This document shows, piece after piece, positions 27,081 through 34,477 of a DNA stretch of 64,000 nt. The notes under the pieces are model-generated. The model was not told the DNA's origin. It made no database searches and saw only the letters and a list, made by a program, of their open reading frames with translations. This DNA comes from Chryseobacterium sp. BLS98 (GTDB taxonomy: Bacteria; Bacteroidota; Bacteroidia; Flavobacteriales; Weeksellaceae). The stretch lies in the NCBI RefSeq assembly GCF_001045445.1, contig NZ_LFNF01000002.1, positions 124,001 through 188,000 on the forward strand. Direction: 5' to 3'. The translations under genes and the position numbers were made by a program. Position 1 is the first letter of the stretch; each line of letters begins with the position of its first letter.

Positions 27081-27836
27081 ATGAATTTCTTAAAAATACT
27101 GAAAAAAACTGTCATTGACAGTCAAATTTATGTCTCAGTTATGGGAACTTTATTTGCAGTATTTTTCATGAAAGAGCAAAACACATTCCGTTTCCCTACC
27201 GTACTGCTTATTTTCATCACTTATTTCAGCGGCTACCTTTACACTAAATACCAATATACCAGGCATTTTCTGAAAATACTGGTCCTGAATGCAGTGGCAG
27301 GGATTATCTGTGCTTTTCTGATCATTCACAACCATAATGAGATCAGACTTTTGAAATGGTTCATTATTGTAGTTCTGGGACTGCTTTATAACAGTTTTTT
27401 CCTGGATGTTTATATCCGGAAGATTCCATTGCTGAAAGTATTTTATGTTGGATTGGTCTGGGCGCTGGTCAACTGCTGGCTTACGCTTCCGGAATTTAGC
27501 CTTCCGATATTCATGATCAGTTTCTTCTTTATAACAGCACTGGTCCTGCCTTTCGATATCCGGGATATGGAAAGTGATACGGTACAGACTTTTCCAAAAC
27601 TGATTGGAGTACAGAATACAAAATACGCTGCCTACCTACTTGTTTTTGTCAGTATGCTCATTGCTGTATTTTATCTTAAACCTGTTTATGATACAGCCTT
27701 TTTTTTATCGGGAATCATCACTTTTATTCTGATTTATTTCTCTGAAAATAAAAGAGATGACACTTATTTTTCCTTCTGGGTAGAAACCTGTTCTGCACTT
27801 CCTTTTTTATTTTTACTAATAATGGAGTATTTTTGA
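27081..27836 (+). CDS. UbiA-like prenyltransferase-family membrane protein
   Basis: A 251-aa protein with about seven to eight membrane helices. The loop VLPFDIRDMESDTVQTFPKLIG (Asp159, Asp162, Asp166) corresponds to the second Asp-rich motif of UbiA prenyltransferases, but the first NDxxD motif is absent, so an altered activity is likely. It begins 18 bp from the divergent macroglobulin start. It ends 3 nt before recF and heads a four-gene operon with recF, a secreted protein and dciA. Confidence 0.65.
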   Translation: MNFLKILKKTVIDSQIYVSVMGTLFAVFFMKEQNTFRFPTVLLIFITYFSGYLYTKYQYTRHFLKILVLNAVAGIICAFLIIHNHNEIRLLKWFIIVVLGLLYNSFFLDVYIRKIPLLKVFYVGLVWALVNCWLTLPEFSLPIFMISFFFITALVLPFDIRDMESDTVQTFPKLIGVQNTKYAAYLLVFVSMLIAVFYLKPVYDTAFFLSGIITFILIYFSENKRDDTYFSFWVETCSALPFLFLLIMEYF

Positions 27837-27839
27837 CGA

Positions 27840-28943
27840 ATGATTATCAAAAAGCTTTCCCTTTACAATTTCAAAAACCATTCGGAGAAGAAATTTGAAT
27901 TCTCCCCGCAGATCAACTGTTTTGTGGGAAACAATGGTGCCGGAAAGACCAATATCCTGGATGCACTGCATTATTTATCCGTAGGAAAAAGCTTTTTAGG
28001 CAATACGGATTTTAACAATATCAAAAGAGAAGAAGATTTTTTTACAATTGATGCCGAGATTCTGAACGAAGACAGCGAAGATTTCATTAAAATTTCCCAG
28101 CCTAAAGAGGCTAAAAAGATCATTAAAAAGAATGATAAGAGCTATGACAGACTTGCAGACCACATTGGGTATCTGCCAAGCGTGATGATCTCCCCCTATG
28201 ATTCAAACCTGATCTCGGATTCCGGGGAGAGCAGGAGGAAGTTTCTGGATTCTATGATTTCCCAGACAGATTCAGAATATCTTTTTGACCTGATCCAATA
28301 TCAGAAAACGGTACAGCAAAGAAATGCACTGTTAAAATATTTCGCTAAAAACAGAACCTGGGATAGAGATTCTCTGGAAATATATGACGCTCCTATAACA
28401 AAATTCGGGACCAGTATTTTTGAGAAAAGAAGAAATTTTGTTGAGAAACTGGGACCAATTGTTCAGAATTTTTACAGAATTATTTCCGGAGGAAAAGAGA
28501 CGGTTTCGGTTTATTATCAGTCTGATTTAAGAGAAGGTTTCGACTCCAATCAGCCTGACAAAGCTTTTCAACAGCTTTTAAAAGAAAGTCTTGAAAGGGA
28601 CAGAATGCTGACGTATACTTCAAAAGGTATTCACAAAGATGACCTGATTTTTGAAATGGATCATGTGCTGATTAAGAAAATCGGTTCACAGGGACAGCAG
28701 AAGTCTTTCCTGATCTCTTTAAAATTAGCACAGATGAGTCTGGTAAAGGAATTAACAAAAAAGACTCCTATTCTTTTGCTGGATGATATTTTTGATAAAT
28801 TAGACGATATAAGGGTTTCGCAACTGATCGAACTGGTTAACCAGGAAAGTTTCGGACAGATTTTTATTACGGATACGCACCGGGAGCGCACGGAAAGTGT
28901 GGTGAAGAAGATTAACGAGGAAAGTATAATTTTTGAATTATGA
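27840..28943 (+). CDS. recF: DNA replication/repair protein RecF
   Basis: A 367-aa SMC-like ATPase that helps load RecA at gaps in DNA. Walker A GNNGAGKTN is at residues 30-38, with the N-terminal LYNFKNH typical of RecF, a middle region with VSVYYQSDLREGFD, the ABC signature LKLAQMSLVKEL region with GQQKSFLISLKL, and the Walker B LLLDDIFDKLDD. It is full length. Its stop codon overlaps the next gene by 4 nt. Confidence 0.95.
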   Translation: MIIKKLSLYNFKNHSEKKFEFSPQINCFVGNNGAGKTNILDALHYLSVGKSFLGNTDFNNIKREEDFFTIDAEILNEDSEDFIKISQPKEAKKIIKKNDKSYDRLADHIGYLPSVMISPYDSNLISDSGESRRKFLDSMISQTDSEYLFDLIQYQKTVQQRNALLKYFAKNRTWDRDSLEIYDAPITKFGTSIFEKRRNFVEKLGPIVQNFYRIISGGKETVSVYYQSDLREGFDSNQPDKAFQQLLKESLERDRMLTYTSKGIHKDDLIFEMDHVLIKKIGSQGQQKSFLISLKLAQMSLVKELTKKTPILLLDDIFDKLDDIRVSQLIELVNQESFGQIFITDTHRERTESVVKKINEESIIFEL

Positions 28944-29581
28944 TTAAAAATATCACTTGCCTTATGATTTTGCTGTTATTTTCTTTATCATTCGGACAGA
29001 AAAGAAAAGCACCGCCTCCTCCAAATGAGACAGGGAACAGTTTCATTAAAAAAGATTTCAAACCCAAACCGTTTACTCAAAGCATCAAAAACTATCCTTT
29101 TAAAAAGACTTCAAAAATAAAATTGATATCTTACAATCTGGATTTTAAGAGAGAACCTGTAGATACACCTCCGCCCCCTGGTGACTCTTTGGCAATATGG
29201 AAATACAAAAACAGAAAGAAACCTGTTCGTTTAGAAACTATTCTTGCGACCGAAAATCTGAATGGCATTCAACAGCAAAAGAGTCTAAGTCTTCTGGAGA
29301 TCCAGCAATTAGTTAATATTATGCATAATACATGCAGCAAATATTTTGCAGGACTGTTTTCAGAATCAGGATGTTATTTTCCCAGAAATGCTGTATTGTT
29401 TTATGATGAAAATGATAAAATCTTCGCTTATCTTGAACTATGCTTTGAATGCGACGGAAATAAGCAGGAACCTAAGACTCTGTTCGAGGAAGATTTTTAT
29501 TGTGAGGATATATACAGACAGCTGGAAATTTTTTTTAATACAGCAGGAATCAAAACCCAATATTTAGAGGAAAAGAAATGA
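28940..29581 (+). CDS. Exported protein of unknown function
   Basis: A 213-aa protein with a signal peptide (residues 1-20, ending LSFGQ) and a Pro-rich segment (KAPPPPNE and DTPPPPGDS) before a compact C-terminal domain with three Cys (SGCYF, LCFEC, DFYC). No family recognised. It overlaps recF by 4 nt at its start and dciA by 4 nt at its end, so it is translated in a coupled string, odd for a secreted protein between two DNA-maintenance genes. Confidence 0.75.
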   Translation: MIKNITCLMILLLFSLSFGQKRKAPPPPNETGNSFIKKDFKPKPFTQSIKNYPFKKTSKIKLISYNLDFKREPVDTPPPPGDSLAIWKYKNRKKPVRLETILATENLNGIQQQKSLSLLEIQQLVNIMHNTCSKYFAGLFSESGCYFPRNAVLFYDENDKIFAYLELCFECDGNKQEPKTLFEEDFYCEDIYRQLEIFFNTAGIKTQYLEEKK

Positions 29582-29874
29582 AAAGGAATAAAAAACGTGA
29601 ATTCCAATCCTCAGAACTTGTAAAATCTTTTGCAAGGATTTATGGTTTTGAGGATAAACTGATTGCTTTTGAAATCAAGGATTTTCTTGAAGACTATTTG
29701 GATGAAAGTCTTTTCAGTGAGATCAGAAGCGTCAATATTGAAAACAAATGTATAATCATTAAGATTGATTCTCCTTTACTTAAGCATGATTTTCAGATGC
29801 GGAAAAGTTTTTATCTTAAAAAATTTCAGGATCAGTTTGGTGAGGATCAGTTTAATGATATTCGTATTGTATAG
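29578..29874 (+). CDS. dciA: DUF721/DciA-family replication protein
   Basis: A 98-aa protein of the DUF721 family, starting with SSELVKSFARIYGFEDKL and ending with the conserved SPLLKHDFQMRKSFYLKKFQDQFG. DciA proteins help load the replicative helicase DnaB. In Bacteroidetes this gene often lies next to recF, which supports the assignment. It is the last gene of the UbiA-like/recF operon. Confidence 0.88.
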   Translation: MKRNKKREFQSSELVKSFARIYGFEDKLIAFEIKDFLEDYLDESLFSEIRSVNIENKCIIIKIDSPLLKHDFQMRKSFYLKKFQDQFGEDQFNDIRIV

Positions 29875-29920
29875 ATTATTAAAAAATCAACAGAAATACA
29901 GAACTTTCAGATTAAATTAA

Positions 29921-29928
29921 TACATTTG
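29921..29928 (+). promoter_or_regulatory. Possible -7 element of the leader-peptide gene
   Basis: TACATTTG matches the Bacteroidetes TAnnTTTG -7 consensus. A start near 29935 would give a leader of about 20 nt before the ATG at 29956. No TTG at a proper distance was found upstream, so only half of the promoter is visible. Confidence 0.4.
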
Positions 29929-29955
29929 GATACTAAACAAATAAATCACGTTACT

Positions 29956-30111
29956 ATGAAAAAGTCAATCAAGAAATTAAACAGAGAGAACCTAAAACAA
30001 ATTATGGGTTCCGGAGTAAGAATATGCTGTCAAACAGTTTGTGCCACCGGCGAATGTAATTATTACACCACACTTCCGGCTACTTGTCCCATACTGGAGC
30101 CTTGTATATAG
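29956..30111 (+). CDS. Bacteriocin-like Cys-rich peptide with double-Gly-type leader
   Basis: A 51-aa peptide. Residues 1-20 (MKKSIKKLNRENLKQIMGSG) form a Lys-rich amphipathic leader ending in Gly-Ser-Gly, like the leaders of Bacteroidetes bacteriocin-like peptides. The remaining 31 residues hold six Cys (RICCQTVC, GECN, TCP, PCI). The ATG at 29956 is preferred over a TTG at 29926 because it gives the canonical leader. No transporter or modification gene is beside it, so processing would use distant genes. A typical hidden small gene. Confidence 0.6.
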   Translation: MKKSIKKLNRENLKQIMGSGVRICCQTVCATGECNYYTTLPATCPILEPCI

Positions 30112-30167
30112 GCTAATTTAAATTATAACATTGTTAGATAGCTTGAAAACAGGCAGTAAATAATTGA

Positions 30168-30194
30168 AACGTTCCTTTTAGGAGCGTTTTTTTA
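30168..30194 (+). terminator. Terminator after the leader-peptide gene
   Basis: The arms AACGTTCC and GGAGCGTT (one G-T pair) enclose TTTTA and are followed by TTTTTTTAT. It lies 57 nt past the peptide gene's stop codon and also just past the end of the convergent gene at 30213. Confidence 0.8.
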
Positions 30195-30212
30195 TACAGA
30201 TGAAGCTATCTA

Positions 30213-32243
30213 TTAATGTTCCTCAGATTTACCGGAAATCGTACTGCTCATCAGATCATCCGCTTTTTTATCCAACCCTGAACGCAGCGGAAGGAAAAAT
30301 TTGAACGGATGCTTTACAAAATATTTGAAAATCTCCCTGTAGATTTCGCTCACCTGCCCGAAATTCATTTTTCTTGACCTGAATGCCAAAAACATGGATA
30401 AGGTGAAGCTTACCAGGAAATTGAAGAAACCTATCAGGAAAACAGTGAAAAACGAGATCCAGAAAGTATAGGAATCCACTGAAAAATCTTTTCCGTAAAG
30501 TCCTAAAGCAAAGTTTCCGGCCGCAAAAGTAATGTGCCTGATATCAAGATCTAATCCGAAAAACAGACCTACCGGAGCCGTTGCCCCTAAAAATACTCCA
30601 AACCAGAAGTTGGAAACAATTCCGGGCCAGTTTTTAGCATAATATTTGGATAAACTTTTCGCAAATTTTTTACCAAAAAAACTTCTGATAGAAAGGTTTT
30701 TCGCAATCCTTTCCGGAATCTGGTAGAACACGGAGTTGTTCCCGATGTTTCCTGAAATAATTCCTGAAATAAACAGGTAAAATCCTGCAATACTCGCATG
30801 CAGTATAGCTTTTGACTTGAACGGATCCAGGTCTTTTAACAGTTTATCTGATCTTTCTACCGCCAAATTTTGAGAGAAAAATACATCCAGCCCATAAATG
30901 ATCGCCAATGCAATTGGAAAGGAAAGAAGCACATTTCCTACGAATGCAATAAACTGGCTTCTGAAGAGCTTGGATACAAGGTGGGCAAATTCGGTATTGT
31001 TACGTTTGCTGTTGCCTTCTTCAGACAAAACTTTAGTCATCGTAGCCGCGGTCATGGCGGGCTGCTTGGTCGCAAGGGTAAAACCCATGAGATAGATCAT
31101 AACGAACCCCATCGCATAGTTCATTGAATATAAAAATGCATGGGAAAAATCACTTCCGGGAATGTACCCATAAAGCATTTTCAGGACGCAGAGTGCCCCT
31201 ACAATAATTCCTCCTCCACTCGCTTTATAAAACATGGTCATATATTCCTTCCGGGTAGAAGTAATATAATGGGTACCGGTTTCTGCGGTATGGTTGGTAA
31301 TAAGATGCGAAAGCAGACGGGTACTGTCGTTGATCAGGTCTGCAATATTGTTTTTATGAGATTTGTAATTGAGTATATTAAAAATCAGCTGCTTGGATTT
31401 TATGATAACATCCTCTTCACTATCGATCACCAGAAGTTGTACAATCTCATAGATTCTTTCGGTCTGCTGACGGATTTTAAGCAGTGACTGATTGATTTTA
31501 CCGGAAATTCCGTATTTGGCAGAGTTTTTAAAAGCAATATTGACAAATTCGTGACAGTGCTCCGTATAAATTTTGATCTGTTTGTAACGGCTGTCTTTGG
31601 AATGCAACTGTAGTCCGGGATCTTTTTTAAGATCTTCAGTCAGCGCCTCCAGCTCATTCTGAAGGGCAAGAAACGGGTTATCCAGATTTCTGTACTGAGG
31701 GGCCATTCTTACCACCTCTACTTCCATCGCCATCCCTGTTACCCTCCATGAAAGAATATTCATTGAAAAGATCAGCTCTTTTTTGACGTTGGGTTTGGTA
31801 ATGAAATCCGAAGCACCGAGAATCTTTAAAAACTCGTCAATTTCATTTTCAGGAAGATTGTGCAGGTATTTCAGGTCGGATTTGGGTCTGAAACTCACAT
31901 TATCAATCATATACCACACCGTTTTTTCATTTTCCACGGGTGGCAGTATTTTGTTAAGGATTCTTTTTTTCAGTTCCGGAAAGAAAGCGTTTTCTGAAAG
32001 AATATTAGCCTCGGTAAGGGAAAGGTTGAATGGCCTTTCTTTGAAGATATTATGAATGTAATGTTTAAAATTCTCAGCAAAATCCGGATTATTTCTCAGG
32101 AAATTAAGAACGGTTGTAAAATCTGCCCTCTTAATGCTCTCTAAAAACTCGGCAAATGGTTCTAAAGAAATAGTTTCGTTCTTAAAAGAGAAGTATTTTT
32201 TAAGAACTGATTCAAAATTTGTGCTGGAATTAAAAAATTTCAT
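30213..32243 (-). CDS. SpecificRecomb-family membrane protein (annotated site-specific recombinase)
   Basis: A 676-aa protein. The N-terminal half is soluble and helical. The C-terminal half has about seven hydrophobic helices (ASGGGIIVGALCVLKMLYGYIPG, YAMGFVMIYLMGFTLATKQPAM, FGLDLDIRHITFAAGNFALGLYG). It belongs to the COG4389/SpecificRecomb family, whose recombinase name is probably wrong since the protein is a membrane protein without catalytic Ser or Tyr motifs. The function is unknown. It starts 13 nt downstream of the mtgA stop codon. Confidence 0.75.
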   Translation of the reverse strand: MKFFNSSTNFESVLKKYFSFKNETISLEPFAEFLESIKRADFTTVLNFLRNNPDFAENFKHYIHNIFKERPFNLSLTEANILSENAFFPELKKRILNKILPPVENEKTVWYMIDNVSFRPKSDLKYLHNLPENEIDEFLKILGASDFITKPNVKKELIFSMNILSWRVTGMAMEVEVVRMAPQYRNLDNPFLALQNELEALTEDLKKDPGLQLHSKDSRYKQIKIYTEHCHEFVNIAFKNSAKYGISGKINQSLLKIRQQTERIYEIVQLLVIDSEEDVIIKSKQLIFNILNYKSHKNNIADLINDSTRLLSHLITNHTAETGTHYITSTRKEYMTMFYKASGGGIIVGALCVLKMLYGYIPGSDFSHAFLYSMNYAMGFVMIYLMGFTLATKQPAMTAATMTKVLSEEGNSKRNNTEFAHLVSKLFRSQFIAFVGNVLLSFPIALAIIYGLDVFFSQNLAVERSDKLLKDLDPFKSKAILHASIAGFYLFISGIISGNIGNNSVFYQIPERIAKNLSIRSFFGKKFAKSLSKYYAKNWPGIVSNFWFGVFLGATAPVGLFFGLDLDIRHITFAAGNFALGLYGKDFSVDSYTFWISFFTVFLIGFFNFLVSFTLSMFLAFRSRKMNFGQVSEIYREIFKYFVKHPFKFFLPLRSGLDKKADDLMSSTISGKSEEH

Positions 32244-32256
32244 TGGGACAAAGATA

Positions 32257-32901
32257 CTATTTCAAACTCACATTCCTCATCTGTCTCATGATCCAATTGT
32301 GCTTCTTTCTCAGGTAAGGGGATGGATTTTTAGGATCGTATTTCTTGGGGTTAGGTAATACAGCTGCAATCCAGGCTGCATCCGAAGCACTTAAATCTTT
32401 GGAAGATTTTCCAAAATAATACTGTGCCGCCGCTTCTACCCCGAACACGCCCTGCCCCATTTCAATAGAGTTCAGGTATCTTTCCAAAATGATATCCTTA
32501 CTCCATACTTTTTCAATGATGAAGGTGTACACAGCTTCCAGACCTTTTCTGAACCAGCTTCTTCCCTGCCAAAGGAAAACATTCTTTGCTGTCTGCTGGG
32601 AAATGGTACTTCCCCCACGGACCCTTTTCCCTTTTTCGTTATTCTTCATGGCCTTTTCAATAGCTGTATAATCGAACCCGTTATGGTTGAAGAATTTCTG
32701 ATCTTCAGAGGCAATCACCGCTTTTTTTACATTATTTCCCATTTCATCATAGGAAATATAATCTCTGTGCAGCTTTCCAAATTCAAAAAGTCCCCCGATC
32801 TGCGTAATGGTAATAGGCGGATTAAAAAACCTGCCCCAAATAATAAAGAATACATTCAGAACAAGAACAATAAAAATGGCCTGCTTAATTTTTTTCCACA
32901 T
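32257..32901 (-). CDS. mtgA: Monofunctional biosynthetic peptidoglycan transglycosylase
   Basis: A 214-aa GT51 glycosyltransferase with one N-terminal membrane helix (residues 8-24). Motifs follow in order: IASEDQKFFNHNGFD (catalytic Glu66), RGGSTISQQTAKN (96-108), WSKDIILERYLNSIEMGQG and GVEAAAQYYFGKS. It polymerises lipid II glycan strands at the outer face of the inner membrane without a transpeptidase domain. Confidence 0.93.
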   Translation of the reverse strand: MWKKIKQAIFIVLVLNVFFIIWGRFFNPPITITQIGGLFEFGKLHRDYISYDEMGNNVKKAVIASEDQKFFNHNGFDYTAIEKAMKNNEKGKRVRGGSTISQQTAKNVFLWQGRSWFRKGLEAVYTFIIEKVWSKDIILERYLNSIEMGQGVFGVEAAAQYYFGKSSKDLSASDAAWIAAVLPNPKKYDPKNPSPYLRKKHNWIMRQMRNVSLK

Positions 32902-32942
32902 AATTTCTAAAAAGGACTACAAAAATAAACAATTCGCCTGAG

Positions 32943-33989
32943 TTATTGAAGTTCTTTCATGTAGGTCAGCTGATATTCCGGTAAAAGTTCAGGGTGAAAA
33001 ATCTTAATGTAGTCTTTCAGGATAAGGTCAGCTCTTACAGCTCCACTTTCGAAGAAATCATTGGCTTTCTGTTTTTCTTTTCCGGCAATGGTATAGATCT
33101 TTCCTTTATTGAATACATCCAGTTTTCCATAGAAAGGATTGGTGCCCAGCATTTCCTTTTTTGAAGTGTGATTTCCGGCATTCACCCAATATTGTACTCC
33201 CCCTGATTTGGCATATATTTCTTCAAAACTCATCGTAAGAGATTTTTCTTCTTTATTGTCTTTCATGATGTAAGAAGCGTTGGCATCTGCAATATAGTTA
33301 GCTACAGAAGTTTTTCCGCCAGGCAGGTACCAGACATCTCCATACATTTCATTGGCCAGCACCACAGGTTTATCTTTTGCCTTTGAAGCCAGCTGTTTAA
33401 GGTCATTATAATTTTTCTCAATTTCGGTATATTTTGCTTCAGCTTCCTTTTCTTTACCGAAAAATTCACCAAAAAGTTTGATGTATGCTGTTTTTTCCAG
33501 AGGAAGCTGCTCCATATATTCATCCAGGAAAATCACCTGGATCCCATTATTTTTCAGAAGCTGATAAGCATTGTCGAAACTTGCAATATAATTGGTAAAA
33601 ACAGCATCAGGTTTCATAGAAATAATTTTTTCTATATCGTATTTCTGTTCGCTTCCTACATTCTGAATTTTTCCTTCTTTTAAAAGGTTCTGAATTTTCT
33701 CTGAGTAAATATATTCCGGGCTCGAAACCCCGATCACCAGATTTTCTGCTCCCAATTCAGAAATATATCCTGCCATGCTGGCATTTAAAAGGATGATTTT
33801 TTTTAAAGGGGTCTGATCAGATTTAAAATTATAAGTGAAATTTCCGGATTTAAGTTCCAAAGTCCCGTCATGTTCTTTGAATTGGGTACGATTTGAAATT
33901 TGGGTCCAGTCTGAGGATGAAATTTTTTGTTCTCTTTTACAGGAGATTAGCGCTATAACTGTAAATAAAAGTAAAATTCTCTGTTTCAT
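32943..33989 (-). CDS. ABC-type Fe3+-siderophore/cobalamin substrate-binding lipoprotein
   Basis: A 348-aa lipoprotein (ALISC lipobox, Cys17) with a FepB/BtuF-type fold: LNASMAGYISELGAENLVIGV, the KYDIEKIISMKPDAVFTNY helix and a long connecting helix (EAEAKYTEIEKNYNDLKQLASKAK) between lobes. Such proteins deliver siderophores, heme or cobalamin to an inner-membrane permease; none is next to it. It lies before tRNA-Arg and is the last core gene before the island. Confidence 0.85.
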   Translation of the reverse strand: MKQRILLLFTVIALISCKREQKISSSDWTQISNRTQFKEHDGTLELKSGNFTYNFKSDQTPLKKIILLNASMAGYISELGAENLVIGVSSPEYIYSEKIQNLLKEGKIQNVGSEQKYDIEKIISMKPDAVFTNYIASFDNAYQLLKNNGIQVIFLDEYMEQLPLEKTAYIKLFGEFFGKEKEAEAKYTEIEKNYNDLKQLASKAKDKPVVLANEMYGDVWYLPGGKTSVANYIADANASYIMKDNKEEKSLTMSFEEIYAKSGGVQYWVNAGNHTSKKEMLGTNPFYGKLDVFNKGKIYTIAGKEKQKANDFFESGAVRADLILKDYIKIFHPELLPEYQLTYMKELQ

Positions 33990-33991
33990 CT

Positions 33992-34021
33992 TTCAAAGAA
34001 CGGAAAAAAGTGCTATATTTG
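33992..34021 (+). promoter_or_regulatory. Promoter of the tRNA-Arg gene
   Basis: TTC at 33992-33994 (within TTTC, a common -33 variant) is followed after 19 nt by TATATTTG at 34014-34021, a perfect -7 element. Transcription would start about 34028, some 20 nt before the tRNA. Confidence 0.6.
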
Positions 34022-34048
34022 CAAACCCTTAAACAATAAGGAAACAAC

Positions 34049-34122
34049 GGCCTCGTGGCGCAACTGAATAGCGCATCTGATTACGGCTCAGAAGGTTACA
34101 GGTTTGAATCCTGTCGAGGTCA
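34049..34122 (+). tRNA. tRNA-Arg (anticodon ACG)
   Basis: A full cloverleaf of 74 nt can be folded: acceptor GGCCTCG / CGAGGTC (one G-T pair), D-stem GCGC / GCGC, anticodon stem TCTGA / TCAGA with loop TTACGGC (anticodon ACG, reading CGT), variable AGGTT, and T-arm ACAGG / CCTGT with loop TTTGAAT. The discriminator A is at 34122 and CCA is not encoded. Its 3' end borders a recombinase-bearing island and a related sequence recurs near 63155. Confidence 0.95.
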
Positions 34123-34127
34123 CTTAA

Positions 34128-34162
34128 GGAGACAACTATTTGATAGTTGTCTCTCTTTTTTT
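34128..34162 (+). terminator. Terminator downstream of tRNA-Arg
   Basis: A perfect 10-bp stem (GAGACAACTA / TAGTTGTCTC) with loop TTTGA is followed by a T-rich run. It ends the tRNA transcript and is conserved in the right repeat copy. Confidence 0.88.
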
Positions 34163-34312
34163 ACACATAAAAATCTCTCTATCAGGCTTTTACAGCCTGA
34201 CATTTTATAGTTTGAATTTTTTGACGTGAAATCCTTAGTCCACCTGAAACAGACAGTCTAAAAGTGCTCTATCAGAGATTTCATCGGTATTGAAGCGTAG
34301 TTTGAAATCCCA

Positions 34313-34477
34313 TTAAGGTTCTAGTATTTTTTCCTCTTTTGGCTTATTGTAACTTTTTGATACTAAATATAGTAATTCTAATATAATTTTAGCTTCTTTC
34401 TCATTTACCTGAACTCCATTCTTAGCTAAAAGAATAATCGCTTGTTCAACTGAAACATTCTTATCAATAAAATTCAT
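34313..34477 (-). CDS. Small 54-aa protein coupled to the recombinase
   Basis: A 54-aa reading frame too short for many gene finders. It starts at an ATG (34475-34477) that overlaps the recombinase stop region by 14 nt and reads MNFIDKNVSVEQAI, then LLAKNGVQVNEKEAKIILE and LLYLVSKSYNKPK. It is a helical, charged protein with no recognised domain. Selection on it is supported by the right repeat copy, where the central AKNGVQVNEKEAKIILELLYLV is nearly kept despite much DNA divergence. A role with the recombinase, such as a directionality factor, is an inference. Confidence 0.65.
   Translation of the reverse strand: MNFIDKNVSVEQAIILLAKNGVQVNEKEAKIILELLYLVSKSYNKPKEEKILEP

Larger units (their letters stand above)
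34105..34477. repeat. Left copy of a diverged long direct repeat (tRNA-proximal, attL-like)
   Basis: From the T-arm of tRNA-Arg through its terminator and the 54-aa gene, this stretch recurs in diverged form at 63155-63526. Shared blocks include CTGTC..ACTTAA..GAGACAACTATTT and TTCTAATATAATTTTAGCTT, and the spacing between the hairpin and the second block is 246 and 241 nt. It marks the tRNA side of the island. Confidence 0.75.

Noticed and set aside
29926-29955. TTG start for the leader peptide
   Set aside because: It would add ten residues that spoil the usual leader and overlap the -7 element.
30213-32243. True site-specific recombinase marking a second mobile element
   Set aside because: The protein has a soluble half and many membrane helices and no catalytic Ser or Tyr recombinase motif; the family name is misleading.
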